NCBI RefSeq assembly: GCF_014284335.1
Contig: NZ_JACOGF010000002.1
Span: 62,001-126,000 of the forward strand
Reading direction: 5' to 3'
Length of the DNA: 64,000 nt
From: Undibacterium hunanense
GTDB lineage: Bacteria > Pseudomonadota > Gammaproteobacteria > Burkholderiales > Burkholderiaceae_D
In this document: piece by piece, positions 17,219 to 26,830 of the stretch
Layout: every line of letters begins with the position of its first letter
How positions within the stretch are numbered: the stretch's first letter is position 1
Program-made: the position numbers and the translations under genes
Notes under the pieces: model-generated
Told to the model about the DNA's origin: nothing
The model's input: the letters and a program-made list of their open reading frames with translations, nothing else
Database searches by the model: none

Positions 17219-19633
17219 TTGAATCCGGTCTATATACGTCGCTGCCCCGCATGTGAAACTGAAAATGCGCCAGAAGTCATGCGCTGCGCCTGCGGTACTT
17301 TGTTGTCCGGCATCGATTTGATGGAGAAAAAATCTGCGCCTGTGGAAATCAGTGTTGTGCAGGCCATTCCAGAAACGACAAAATCAACACAAGTATCTGC
17401 CGATCTGATCTGTGGCTATGAAGATTGCGCGCAAAGCAATCCGCCAGGTAGTACGCTATGCCTGTATTGCAACCGGCCATTGATGGCCGCAGCAGGCCAA
17501 CCGTATGCACAAAGCACTTCAAACCTGGCGAAGACGGTCGACGCCGGGCAAATCCAGAGTCTGGTTGCCCTGCCTGTGGCACTGCGTGATCGCTACCAGA
17601 TAGTGCGCCCTTTGCCCACGCAGGGGGCAGAGGCAGAACTCTTGCTGGTACAAGAGCAAGCCAGTGCCTTGCTGCATGTGGCAAAAATTTATCGCCACGG
17701 CATCTACGCCAAATCGGAAGTCAGAGAAAGACTGAAAGCCATCCCGCCAGAACATTGTGTGATTGTGCTGGAAGCGGGCGTGTCTGAAGGCCATGCGTAT
17801 GAGCTCATGGAATATTGCGAGCTAGGGTCATTGCGACAACTGGCGCAGCAAGGCAAGCCCACACCTGCCGTGCTGGAAAGCATAGTGCGTGAGCTGGCCA
17901 CGGCAATTGCCAGTGTGCATGCGGCGGGCCTGATCCATCGTGATCTGAAGCCGGAAAATATCCTGATACGCACGCAAGAACCGCTGGACCTGATACTCAC
18001 TGACTTTGGTATTTCATCCGTGCTGGATGCCACCCAAAGACTGACCGGCATGGCACGCACCCTGCCTTACGCCTCGCCAGAAAGCCTGTCTGGCATGATT
18101 GATGTCAAGGCTGATTACTGGGCGCTGGGCATGATCCTGCTGGAACTGGCGCTGGGCCAGCATCCCTTTGCCAGTTTATCGGAAGCCGTGATTCTGCATC
18201 ACCTGACTACCCGCGAGATAGAACTGCACGCCGTCAGCGATCCGTATCTGCGCAAGTTGTTGCGTGGTCTGCTGTTGCGCGACCCCAAGGCCCGTTGGGA
18301 TGAAGCACAGATCCTGCGCTGGCTGGCGCGTGACCGCAGCCTGCCCGATGCGGTGGAAACCATTGCCATGGGCGGCTTTCGCGAGCCTTATCACATAGGC
18401 CGCGATATCTGCCATTCCAAGGAACAACTGGCGGTCGGGCTGGCGCGTAACTGGGATGATGGTGTCCGGGACATCTCGAATGCACAATTGCTGGCCTGGT
18501 TCCGTGATGTGCAAAAAGACCAGAATGCCGTGCGCATCTTGCTGGCCTTGCGCGAAGACAAAAAGCTTTCGGTTGATGTGCAGTTGCTGCGCCTGATTTT
18601 GCATCTGGCCCCTGGCATACCGCCAGTCTGGCGCGGTGAAACCATAGAATTGCCGGGCATCCTGACTTATGCAAACAAGTCGCTGAAGGGGGATGAAGAT
18701 GCCGGTAAATGGCTGCACCAGATTTATTCCTATGGTGTGCTGGAAGCCTATGCCGATGCCGGTAACAAGGAAGTCGCCAGCATCGTGCAGAAATGGCAGG
18801 CCTGTTGCAGGCAGATCCAGCATGCCTGGCAAGATGCCCACAAACTCATGAAAGAGCATGCCGGCAAGCATTTGCCGGGCGAATATTCCAACATAGATAA
18901 ACTCTTGTATGGTCTGGAAACCAATGACAATGCGCCGATCTACAAGCTGCATGCGCGTGTACTGGCCCTGGCCTATGACGAGCGTTGGCCGGAGCGCCTG
19001 CGCAAGCGTCTGGTCGTCGCTTATGCCGGCATGCAGGCATATTGCCCATGGTTATCGGTGCTGGGCGAAATAGAACAGATGCCGGTGGCATCCCTGCTGG
19101 TGCTGGAAGCCATGTTGCCGGATGCACAGAAAGCCGTGGAGCGGCAACAAAAGGCCGAAGCCTGGCAGCGTACCGCCGACCAGGAAGAGGCGCAGGCCAT
19201 ACGGCAAGAGGTGCAGGCCAGCATCAGGGCGATACGTTCTGCCGCCACCGATAATCTGTGGGCCGATTCGGCAACTGCTGATTTGCGGGTGGCGATTGAT
19301 CACTACAATGAATTGCTGGAAAGATTGCGTGCTTCTGCCAGTACAGACCTAGCGTGGCAGGAAGCAAAGAAAGCGGCTGCCAGGGTCGAACGCAACATTG
19401 CCAAATTGAGCCTGCTGGTAGATACTTTGACGGTAAGGCGGGTGGAAAATGAGGGCTGGACAGGTACGGAAATGCAAGTATTTATTGCTATCGCAGCGAT
19501 AGGCGTTCCGCTATTTTTCCGTTTTGCGAATGTGTACTGGATGTTACTGGTATTTGCCGGAATTGCCGCCTGGCGGTTCTTGCCGAATTATCTGCTGACA
19601 CAAAAGATCCGCACCCTGGGTGAACAACTTTAA
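17219..19633 (+). CDS. Zinc-ribbon Ser/Thr protein kinase with C-terminal membrane segments
   Basis: 804 residues. Order: two zinc-ribbon-like cysteine clusters (Cys9, 12, 23, 25; then CGYEDC ... CLYC near 62-85), a Hanks-type kinase domain about 120-390, a long helical region (about 390-740), and two hydrophobic segments near the end. Kinase motifs: Lys156 (VAKIY), HRDLKPEN (240-247), DFG (262-264), an activation segment ending ASPES, and DYWALGM. The glycine-rich loop is degenerate (PTQGAEAEL). TTG 17219 directly follows the previous stop; using the first ATG (17279) would delete the first zinc ribbon. The kinase probably regulates the AAA+/radical SAM partners at the membrane. Confidence 0.85.
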   Translation: MNPVYIRRCPACETENAPEVMRCACGTLLSGIDLMEKKSAPVEISVVQAIPETTKSTQVSADLICGYEDCAQSNPPGSTLCLYCNRPLMAAAGQPYAQSTSNLAKTVDAGQIQSLVALPVALRDRYQIVRPLPTQGAEAELLLVQEQASALLHVAKIYRHGIYAKSEVRERLKAIPPEHCVIVLEAGVSEGHAYELMEYCELGSLRQLAQQGKPTPAVLESIVRELATAIASVHAAGLIHRDLKPENILIRTQEPLDLILTDFGISSVLDATQRLTGMARTLPYASPESLSGMIDVKADYWALGMILLELALGQHPFASLSEAVILHHLTTREIELHAVSDPYLRKLLRGLLLRDPKARWDEAQILRWLARDRSLPDAVETIAMGGFREPYHIGRDICHSKEQLAVGLARNWDDGVRDISNAQLLAWFRDVQKDQNAVRILLALREDKKLSVDVQLLRLILHLAPGIPPVWRGETIELPGILTYANKSLKGDEDAGKWLHQIYSYGVLEAYADAGNKEVASIVQKWQACCRQIQHAWQDAHKLMKEHAGKHLPGEYSNIDKLLYGLETNDNAPIYKLHARVLALAYDERWPERLRKRLVVAYAGMQAYCPWLSVLGEIEQMPVASLLVLEAMLPDAQKAVERQQKAEAWQRTADQEEAQAIRQEVQASIRAIRSAATDNLWADSATADLRVAIDHYNELLERLRASASTDLAWQEAKKAAARVERNIAKLSLLVDTLTVRRVENEGWTGTEMQVFIAIAAIGVPLFFRFANVYWMLLVFAGIAAWRFLPNYLLTQKIRTLGEQL

Positions 19634-19649
19634 ATACGAGGGTAAGCAC

Positions 19650-20048
19650 ATGTCTGCCATTTTTCAAAAACTCAATTTGAAGACACAAAGCGATATCCTG
19701 GTATTGCAGGCACCGGAATCGTTTGAACCAGAAATTGCCGCGCTGACCGGTGTCAGGGTGCACAGGAATCTGTCGTCCATCAAGCAGTGTGAATTTTCAC
19801 TGGCCTTTGTCAGCAAGCAAAAAGAGCTGGACCAGCTGTCGCTGAAGCTGAGCAAACTCGCCAGGGACGATGCTTTATTATGGTTTGCCTATCCCAAGAA
19901 AACATCCAGACGTTATGAATGTGAATTCAACCGCGATACCGGCTGGGATGTCTTGCGTGCTGCCGGTTTTGATTCAGTACGCATGGTCGCCATTGATGAA
20001 GACTGGTCTGCCTTGCGCTTTCGCCGTGTGGAGTATATCAAGGCCTGA
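19650..20048 (+). CDS. Small DUF3052-like protein
   Basis: 132 residues; start ATG 19650 with CGAGGG upstream, 16 bases after the kinase stop. Seen: alternating strands and helices with SDILVLQAPESFEPEIAAL, a strand CEFSLAFVSKQKELDQL, then DALLWFAYPKKTSRR and the end DWSALRFRRVEYIKA. The combination (LWFAYPK, GWDVLRAAGFDSVRMVAIDEDWSALRFR) resembles DUF3052-type proteins of unknown role. It may be an accessory member of the upstream operon or an independent gene carried on the same transcript. Confidence 0.65.
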   Translation: MSAIFQKLNLKTQSDILVLQAPESFEPEIAALTGVRVHRNLSSIKQCEFSLAFVSKQKELDQLSLKLSKLARDDALLWFAYPKKTSRRYECEFNRDTGWDVLRAAGFDSVRMVAIDEDWSALRFRRVEYIKA

Positions 20049-20066
20049 AGCAGGGATATTTGCAAA

Positions 20067-20825
20067 TCAGAATTGCAGTCGATAGGCTGATGGCGTCATC
20101 GCATATGCGGCCCTGAAGCTGCGACACAGGTTGACATGGCTGGCAAAGCCGCAGCTCAGGGCAATTTCCGAAAGCGGCAGTTTGCCTTCCCTGAGCAGGC
20201 GTGCTGCCAGTTCCACCCTGGCACGTCGCTGGTAATCGCCTATGGTCAGGCCGTAGTAGCGTTTGAATTCCCGCGCCAGATGCACCGGATGGTGTCTTAC
20301 TTCCTGCGCCAGCTGTTCCAGCGTGATGCTTTGTTCATAGTGGGTGTTGATATAGTCGCGTGCGGTTTTCAGCCATGTGGGCACGGTGGACGGAGAGCCG
20401 CTTTCATGCTTGCGCGCAAATGCGGCAATCAGTTCAAGCGCCAGACCTTCCCTGGCCAGGCTGGTATACGGGTCGTCATTCTGCAATTCATGGATGAGCC
20501 TGGCACCGAGTTGCAAAAAATGCTGCGAGCGGTGGCAGGGAGCCTGATCCAGCCGTATTCCGTGTCCGGCCAGATAATCTAGCGCCATCGGGCTAGGTGC
20601 AAAAATCAGTTTGCGAGCCCCTTTGCTGCCTATCTGTTGTGCATGGGGCGTGGCATCCGGGCATACCAGAAAGTCACCCTGTCCATGCTCAGAAACACGG
20701 GAACGTATCGTTTCCTGATAGCTTCCGCCTATGACCAGACAAAACAGGGTTTCGTCATGCACGTGTTCTTGCAGACAGGCACCAGCCTGGTAATGGGATA
20801 GATGGATATTCAGCCCGGTGTGCAT
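20067..20825 (-). CDS. AraC family transcriptional regulator
   Basis: 252 residues. The N-terminal part is a cupin-like sensing domain (HLSHYQAGACLQEHVHDETLFCLV with metal-type histidines). The C-terminal ~100 residues form a double helix-turn-helix: SITLEQLAQEVRHHPVHLAREFKRYYGLTIGDYQ and LSEIALSCGFASHVNLCRSFRAAYAMTPSAYR. It converges on the small protein gene at 20048 and lies divergent to the S41 peptidase-like gene (20951), which it may control. The ligand is unknown. Confidence 0.88.
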   Translation of the reverse strand: MHTGLNIHLSHYQAGACLQEHVHDETLFCLVIGGSYQETIRSRVSEHGQGDFLVCPDATPHAQQIGSKGARKLIFAPSPMALDYLAGHGIRLDQAPCHRSQHFLQLGARLIHELQNDDPYTSLAREGLALELIAAFARKHESGSPSTVPTWLKTARDYINTHYEQSITLEQLAQEVRHHPVHLAREFKRYYGLTIGDYQRRARVELAARLLREGKLPLSEIALSCGFASHVNLCRSFRAAYAMTPSAYRLQF

Positions 20826-20950
20826 ATCAGGTTCCGCAAAAAAGATCAGACGCTAAGCCAGGGAAAAACGCTAGTTGCAGGAAAGACAGACAGGTATTTT
20901 ACCTATAAAGTTCCGTTACCCCATGAGGGGCTTTTGATGGGACGAGCACT

Positions 20951-22498
20951 ATGTGGACGACTACTTTGATGAAGAACAATAAAACCTGCCAGCTTGTTCT
21001 GGCTATGGCCTTGATGGCGGCTAACTGTTCCCTTGCGCATGCTGCACCACTGGTGACAGCTTTTGATGCCCGCGCCTGGCAAGATGATTATGTGTTTTTG
21101 AAACAGCAATTGCAAAAGCAGTATGCAAATCTGGCATGGTTTGCCAGCCCGCAGGCTAAAGTCAATCTGCCTCAACTGGATGCATATACACGCAAGGCGC
21201 TGGCGCTGGCAGAAAACGATGAACAGGCGAAAGCAGTACTGCGTAATTTTATCGATGCTTTTCATGATGGACATTTGCGTCTGATCACGCGCTCCTCAAA
21301 TACTATACCCACACCAGCTAACGCGACAGCAAGTGAACCGCCCGCCGTCGCAATTGAAAACATGGATGTGGAGAACGCCTGTGCAGCCATCGGTGTCGGC
21401 TCTACCAGTCGCGTGCCATTTTCATTGCCGCTGGAAAGCCTGCCAGGCTTTGCCCTGTTATCGGATGGTGCGACACAAGCGTTCCGGGCAGGCATCATCA
21501 CCACGGAACAGGGCAGCAAACTGGGGGTAGTGCGCATTCCACGTTTTCGCGAGGCTGAATATCCGGGCTTGTGCGCGCAAGCCTGGAAGACACTGAGTGC
21601 TGGCAAGCAAAACATCACTGCAAAGCAACTCAGGAATGCAATGGCAGATGCCTGGTTTGAGGTGTTGGCGGCACATCTGGTCCGTATGAAAGCCGCCGGT
21701 GTGCAGGCGGTGCTGGTTGATGTGGGCGGGAATGGTGGCGGCAATGATTTTGGCGACTGGAGCGCCAGGTTGTTTACATCCCGTGCCGTATATTCTGCGT
21801 CCTTGTTGATGGCCGCAGGCCCGATTGCGCAGGCCTATCTGGAAGAAGAATTACAAGCTATGCGCAAGACATATGAGGACAGCAAATTTGCCCATACCGC
21901 ACAGCGCAGCACGATGCAGGCTGCAATCGCCCTGTTTGAAAAAGCCCGGGAAGACATGCCTGCCAGTTCCTGCGACCTGTCCTGGGTATGGCAAGAACAA
22001 AGACCCTGGCAGGCAGACGGGTGCGCCAACCTGGCGAAAGTTGGCTTTGCCAGTGGCCCGTATGCCTATCTGCCAGCCTCAACTGATACAGAAACCAGCT
22101 ATGTCAGCCGCATGTACTGGGCTGCCAATGTGGACAAGTACAGAGGCAGCTGGACCGGCCCGGTCTACGTACTGACCGACCGTGGTGTTGGTTCCGCTGC
22201 GGAAGCCTTTGTTGCCATTATGAAAGACAATGCGGTGATAAAAACCATAGGTACGGTCACTGGTGGGTCTGGTTGCGGCAATATGCAAGCCATCAGGCCT
22301 ATTGTGTTGCCGCATTCCGGACTGAGTTTCCAGGCCCCGGACTGTGTACGCCTGCGCGCCGACGGCAGCGATGAAGTCATGGGTATCACACCGGATTTGC
22401 CAATCGACGCCATCACTGGCGAAAGTGAGCGCGCCCGTGCCGCCCGTGTCATCAAAACCGTGGAAAGGGACATGTCCGGCATTAATCCTGCACGTTAA
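20951..22498 (+). CDS. Exported S41-type peptidase-like protein
   Basis: 515 residues with a signal peptide (hydrophobic CQLVLAMALMAANCSLAHAAP, cleavage near residue 32). The core matches the tail-specific protease (S41) fold: AVLVDVGGNGGGNDF in the strand-loop and DRGVGSAAEAFVAIMKDN, where Ser415 and the downstream Lys form the expected catalytic dyad. No PDZ domain is obvious, and an insertion of about 100 residues separates the two motifs. The paired cysteines in this region suggest disulfides and a periplasmic place. The start ATG 20951 is followed by a second in-frame ATG six codons later. Confidence 0.75.
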   Translation: MWTTTLMKNNKTCQLVLAMALMAANCSLAHAAPLVTAFDARAWQDDYVFLKQQLQKQYANLAWFASPQAKVNLPQLDAYTRKALALAENDEQAKAVLRNFIDAFHDGHLRLITRSSNTIPTPANATASEPPAVAIENMDVENACAAIGVGSTSRVPFSLPLESLPGFALLSDGATQAFRAGIITTEQGSKLGVVRIPRFREAEYPGLCAQAWKTLSAGKQNITAKQLRNAMADAWFEVLAAHLVRMKAAGVQAVLVDVGGNGGGNDFGDWSARLFTSRAVYSASLLMAAGPIAQAYLEEELQAMRKTYEDSKFAHTAQRSTMQAAIALFEKAREDMPASSCDLSWVWQEQRPWQADGCANLAKVGFASGPYAYLPASTDTETSYVSRMYWAANVDKYRGSWTGPVYVLTDRGVGSAAEAFVAIMKDNAVIKTIGTVTGGSGCGNMQAIRPIVLPHSGLSFQAPDCVRLRADGSDEVMGITPDLPIDAITGESERARAARVIKTVERDMSGINPAR

Positions 22499-22939
22499 AC
22501 ACAGGCACGCTGTGGCTGCTCCAGAATGGGGAAAGTGTATGGGGTACTTATTAAAACATTAAATAAAACGCTAAAAATACTGCTTTTGGATGAAGACCGG
22601 CAAACTGCCTATACTTGTAACTGAGTTATAGCTGGCTAGTGGCGGAATGATGGCGGTTGCTTCCGCCTGGCGCTCATATTTTGGGGTGCGGATAGTCAAC
22701 ATCATGTTGTACGTATGGATGTCAGCGCCACGGATGCTAACCTCACCGCATAAGAACCTACTCACGATCTTACTGTGCGAGCGCAATAGGAGTCCACGCG
22801 GGGCTCATGTGCTGCTCAAAATGCTCATGTACTACATGTACATTCCGCTTTTTGCGCTGCGCTTAGTTACCCTGACCCCGCTGACGCTCGCTCGCTACAG
22901 ATCGTAAGCAGGTTCTAGGAATTTCATTCTGGAGCATTC
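22499..22939. other. Intergenic region before xdhA
   Basis: 441 bases without a supportable gene. It holds an imperfect inverted-repeat element (22753-22916) and must contain the xdhA promoter. A short open frame across 22647-22907 lies largely inside that repeat and has no protein-like features. Confidence 0.6.
22753..22916. repeat. 164-bp element with ~30-bp imperfect inverted termini
   Basis: Left arm (22753-22783) begins AGAACCTACTCACGATCT; the right arm (22889-22916) reads in reverse complement AGAACCTGCTTACGATCT. Two mismatches in 18 bases, then both arms continue to GCGAGCG. The interior contains CTACATGTAC-type palindromes and runs of GCGCTGCGC. Probably a miniature non-autonomous element or a structured leader sitting 23 bases before the xdhA start. 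Confidence 0.6.
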
Positions 22940-24415
22940 ATGTCTGACCCCATCCGTTTCTACTTCCAGGGCCAAATCCAGCAGGTCGGGGATGTGGCAC
23001 CGACGCGCACACTGTTGCAGCATTTGCGCGAAGACCGTCATTGTACCGGTACCAAGGAAGGTTGTGCCGAAGGGGATTGCGGAGCCTGTACTGTTGTCAT
23101 CGGTGAAATGAAACAGGGCAAGCTGGAATTACAGTCCGTCAATTCCTGCATACAGTTCTTGCCGACGCTGGATGGCAAGGCCGTGTTTACCGTCGAAGAC
23201 CTGCAACAGAAAAATGGAGATTTGCATCCCGTGCAGCAAGCCCTGGTCGAATGCCATGGCTCGCAATGCGGCTTTTGCACACCCGGGTTTGCCATGTCAC
23301 TGTGGAGCCTGTACCTGAAAAAAGAAGGCAACACAGTCCCGCCATGCCGTAAGGAAATCGACGAAACCCTGTCAGGTAACCTTTGTCGTTGCACAGGTTA
23401 TCGCCCAATTATTGATGCGGCAAAACGCATGGGTGAATTGCCTGTAGCTGAATTTGATCGTGCTGCCATCATCAGCGGCCTGCAAGGCTTGCAGCGTGGC
23501 GAGATGTTCACATACAGCGCAGATGGCCAGACTTTTTATGCGCCGCGTACGCTGCAACAATTGGCGCAGGTACGCGCCGAGCAGCCACAGGCGACCATAC
23601 TTGCCGGGTCCACGGATGTTGGCCTGTGGGTCACCAAGCAAATGCGCGACCTGGGCAATATCATCTATGTGCGCGAAGTCGATGAGCTACAGCACATCAG
23701 CGAAGTGAATGGCATGCTGGAGATCGGTGCTGCCGTGTCGCTGAATGATGCCTATGGCGCTGTCTGCCAGCATTATCCGGATGAACTGACCGAGATGTGG
23801 CAGCGCTTTGCCTCGCAACCGATACGCAATACCGGCACCCTGGGTGGCAGTGTCGCCAATGGGTCGCCGATTGGCGATTCTGCACCGTGGATGATTGCCC
23901 TCGGGTCAGAAATCGTCTTGCGCAGCGTGCATGGCCAGCGCGTACTCTTGCTGCAAGATTTTTATCTCGACTATATGAAAAAGGATATGCAGCCAGGCGA
24001 ATTTGTCGAAGCCGTGCGTATCCCTCTGCCAAAAACCGGGCAGCAATTCCGCACTTATAAACTGGCGAAACGCCATGATCAGGACATCTCTGCCGTTTGC
24101 GCTGCCTTTGCCATCACGCTGGATGGTGACATCGTGCGTAATGCACATATCGCTTTTGGTGGCATGGCCGCGACATCCCGTCGTGCACCGCTGGCAGAAG
24201 CGGCATTGAACGGCCAGATCTGGAATGAAGCCACACTGAAGCAGGCCATGACCTTACTGGCACAGGATTACACACCGCTGACCGATATGCGCGCCAGTAA
24301 TACCTATCGCATGCAGACTGCGCAAAATCTCTTGCGTCGCTTCTGGCTGGAAACCCGGACTACGGCGCCTTTGACGTTGCAGGCCGTGAACGTGTTTGCA
24401 TCTGTTACAGCATAA
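22940..24415 (+). CDS. xdhA: Xanthine dehydrogenase small subunit (2Fe-2S and FAD)
   Basis: 491 residues. Transfers electrons from the molybdenum site to NAD+ during oxidation of hypoxanthine and xanthine to urate (cytosol). The plant-type 2Fe-2S cluster is bound by Cys42, 47, 50 and 70; the second cluster by Cys110, 113, 149 and 151 (CGFC, CRC). The FAD domain follows from about residue 190: ILAGSTDVGLWVTKQ and the QPIRNTGTLGGSVANGSPIGD loop. First gene of xdhABC, with xdhB starting 14 bases after its stop. All cofactor ligands are present. Confidence 0.95.
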   Translation: MSDPIRFYFQGQIQQVGDVAPTRTLLQHLREDRHCTGTKEGCAEGDCGACTVVIGEMKQGKLELQSVNSCIQFLPTLDGKAVFTVEDLQQKNGDLHPVQQALVECHGSQCGFCTPGFAMSLWSLYLKKEGNTVPPCRKEIDETLSGNLCRCTGYRPIIDAAKRMGELPVAEFDRAAIISGLQGLQRGEMFTYSADGQTFYAPRTLQQLAQVRAEQPQATILAGSTDVGLWVTKQMRDLGNIIYVREVDELQHISEVNGMLEIGAAVSLNDAYGAVCQHYPDELTEMWQRFASQPIRNTGTLGGSVANGSPIGDSAPWMIALGSEIVLRSVHGQRVLLLQDFYLDYMKKDMQPGEFVEAVRIPLPKTGQQFRTYKLAKRHDQDISAVCAAFAITLDGDIVRNAHIAFGGMAATSRRAPLAEAALNGQIWNEATLKQAMTLLAQDYTPLTDMRASNTYRMQTAQNLLRRFWLETRTTAPLTLQAVNVFASVTA

Positions 24416-24429
24416 GCTCAGGAGAAAAC

Positions 24430-26805
24430 ATGAATACCCAAACTGATGCTTTTCTGAAAGATAAAAACCAGACTGCTGCTGACGCAGACTGGGCCGAAGT
24501 CGGCAAATCACATCCGCATGAATCGGCAGTTTTACATGTGCTTGGCGAAGCACGGTATACCGATGACATTCCCGAGCTGCAAGGTACGCTGCATGCTGCT
24601 CTGGGCCTGTCATCCAAAGCGCATGCACATATTCTGGCCATGAATTTTGATGCAGTAAAAAGTGCACGTGGCGTGGTGGCGGTATACACCGCCAAAGATA
24701 TACCCGGCACCAATGATTGCGGGCCCATCATCCATGATGACCCTATCTTGTCTGCGGGTCTGGTGGAATATGTAGGCCAACCCATCTTCATCGTCGTCGC
24801 CGATACCCATGACAACGCCCGCCGTGCTGTACGCAAGGCCGAGATTGTCTATGAAGAATTGCAAGCCATACTGACACCGCAAGAAGCCAGACAGGCCCAG
24901 TCTTTTGTCGTGCCGCCCATGCATTTGCAGCGAGGTGATGCGCAGGCCGCGTTCGAAAGATCGCCACACCGTGTCAAGGGTGAGTTGTATGTGGGCGGGC
25001 AAGAGCAGTTTTATCTCGAAGGCCAGATTTCTTACGCGATTCCCAAAGAAGACAGGGGCATGTTGGTCTTGTGTTCTACCCAGCATCCCAGTGAAATGCA
25101 GCACGTGGTTGCACATGCGCTGGGTGTACACAGCCATAACATCGTGGTTGAATGTCGTCGCATGGGTGGTGGTTTTGGTGGCAAGGAATCACAGTCTGCA
25201 TTATGGGCAGCGGCAGCGGCTATTTCTGCCGCCCATCTGAAACGGCCAGTCAAACTGCGCGCTGACCGTGATGACGATATGATGGTCACCGGCAAGCGTC
25301 ATTGTTTTTACTATGACTATGAAGTCGGTCACGATGATGAAGGCCGCATCATTGCCGCCAGGGTCGAGATGGTGTCACGTGCCGGTTTCTCTGCTGATCT
25401 GTCGGCACCGGTGGCCACTCGTGCCGTCTGCCATTTCGATAATACCTACTATCTGGGTGATGTGGATATCCGCGCCATGTGCGGCAAGACCAATACCCAG
25501 TCGAACACCGCTTTCCGTGGTTTTGGTGGCCCGCAGGGTGCGATAGCGATTGAATACATCATCGATGAAATCGCCCGCAACCTGAACAAGGATGCGCTCG
25601 ATATCCGCAAAATCAATTTCTATGGCCGCAACGATGCCGAAGGCCGCAATGTCACCCAGTATGGGCAGACCATAGTCGATAACATCATTCATGAACTGAC
25701 GGCTGAACTGGAAATCAGCAGCGATTATCAGCAGCGCCGTGCCGACATCAAAGCTTTCAATGCCCATAGCCCGGTATTGAAGAAAGGCCTGGCCTTTACA
25801 CCGGTGAAGTTTGGTATTGCCTTCAACGTCACCCATCTGAACCAGGCTGGTGCACTGGTGCACATCTATACCGATGGCTCGGTGCTGGTGAACCATGGTG
25901 GCTGTGAAATGGGGCAGGGCGTGAATACCAAGGTATGTCAGGTGGTGGCGCATGAACTGGGGCTGAACCTGGACAAGGTGCGTGCTACCGCCACCGATAC
26001 CAGCAAGGTCGCCAATACTTCGGCCACCGCAGCGTCTACCGGTGCCGATCTGAACGGCAAGGCGGCACAAAATGCCGCGCATACCCTGCGCCAGCGCCTG
26101 GCTGAATTTGCAGTGAAAACCTATGGCGGTGAACCGGCGGACGTGCGCTTTGCAGCGGGCCTGGTCAGCGTCAATGGTCTGGATATTCCGTTTGAAGCAC
26201 TGGTACAAAAAGCCTACCTGGCGCGAGTGCAATTGTGGTCTGACGGTTTTTATGCGACACCCGGCCTGCACTGGGATCCAAAGACCATGAGCGGCAATCC
26301 TTTTTCTTATTTTGCCTATGGTGCTTCGGTATCCGAAGTCATCGTCGATACCCTGACCGGCGAATGGAAACTGTTGCGTGCCGATGCGCTGTACGATGCC
26401 GGTAATTCACTCAATCCCGCCATCGACATTGGCCAGGTCGAAGGCGCTTTCATCCAGGGCATGGGTTGGCTGACGACAGAAGAATTGTGGTGGAACAAGG
26501 GTGGCAAGCTGATGACGCATGCGCCTTCGACGTACAAGATACCGGCGATATCGGATTGTCCTGAAGATTTCCGCGTCAGCCTGTACAAGAACAGGAATGT
26601 GCAGGACAGCATACACAGGTCCAAGGCCGTGGGTGAACCACCGTTGTTGTTGCCATTCTCGGTGTTTTTTGCGATACGGGATGCGATTGCCAGCGTTGCC
26701 GGATATCGCCATAACCCGCCGCTGAATGCACCGGCAACCAGCGAAGCAATCCTGAATGCCATTAACGCTGTCGAAAGCATGGCTGCGGCCGTGCAGACAG
26801 CCTGA
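24430..26805 (+). CDS. xdhB: Xanthine dehydrogenase molybdopterin-binding large subunit
   Basis: 791 residues, normal for XdhB. Holds the molybdenum cofactor where xanthine is hydroxylated to urate. Seen: VLGEARYTDDIP at the start of the MPT domain, GGGFGGKESQ, AFRGFGGPQG (substrate and Moco contacts), GCEMGQGVNTK, and the catalytic-glutamate motif SKAVGEPPLLL near the C-terminus. A RBS (AGGAG) precedes the ATG. It is followed after 25 bases by xdhC, completing the operon. Confidence 0.95.
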   Translation: MNTQTDAFLKDKNQTAADADWAEVGKSHPHESAVLHVLGEARYTDDIPELQGTLHAALGLSSKAHAHILAMNFDAVKSARGVVAVYTAKDIPGTNDCGPIIHDDPILSAGLVEYVGQPIFIVVADTHDNARRAVRKAEIVYEELQAILTPQEARQAQSFVVPPMHLQRGDAQAAFERSPHRVKGELYVGGQEQFYLEGQISYAIPKEDRGMLVLCSTQHPSEMQHVVAHALGVHSHNIVVECRRMGGGFGGKESQSALWAAAAAISAAHLKRPVKLRADRDDDMMVTGKRHCFYYDYEVGHDDEGRIIAARVEMVSRAGFSADLSAPVATRAVCHFDNTYYLGDVDIRAMCGKTNTQSNTAFRGFGGPQGAIAIEYIIDEIARNLNKDALDIRKINFYGRNDAEGRNVTQYGQTIVDNIIHELTAELEISSDYQQRRADIKAFNAHSPVLKKGLAFTPVKFGIAFNVTHLNQAGALVHIYTDGSVLVNHGGCEMGQGVNTKVCQVVAHELGLNLDKVRATATDTSKVANTSATAASTGADLNGKAAQNAAHTLRQRLAEFAVKTYGGEPADVRFAAGLVSVNGLDIPFEALVQKAYLARVQLWSDGFYATPGLHWDPKTMSGNPFSYFAYGASVSEVIVDTLTGEWKLLRADALYDAGNSLNPAIDIGQVEGAFIQGMGWLTTEELWWNKGGKLMTHAPSTYKIPAISDCPEDFRVSLYKNRNVQDSIHRSKAVGEPPLLLPFSVFFAIRDAIASVAGYRHNPPLNAPATSEAILNAINAVESMAAAVQTA

Positions 26806-26830
26806 ACCGTGAAACCGGAGTGAGCCTGCC

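Noticed and set aside
22647..22907. 86-codon frame before xdhA
   Set aside because: Runs through the inverted-repeat element; translation is not protein-like.
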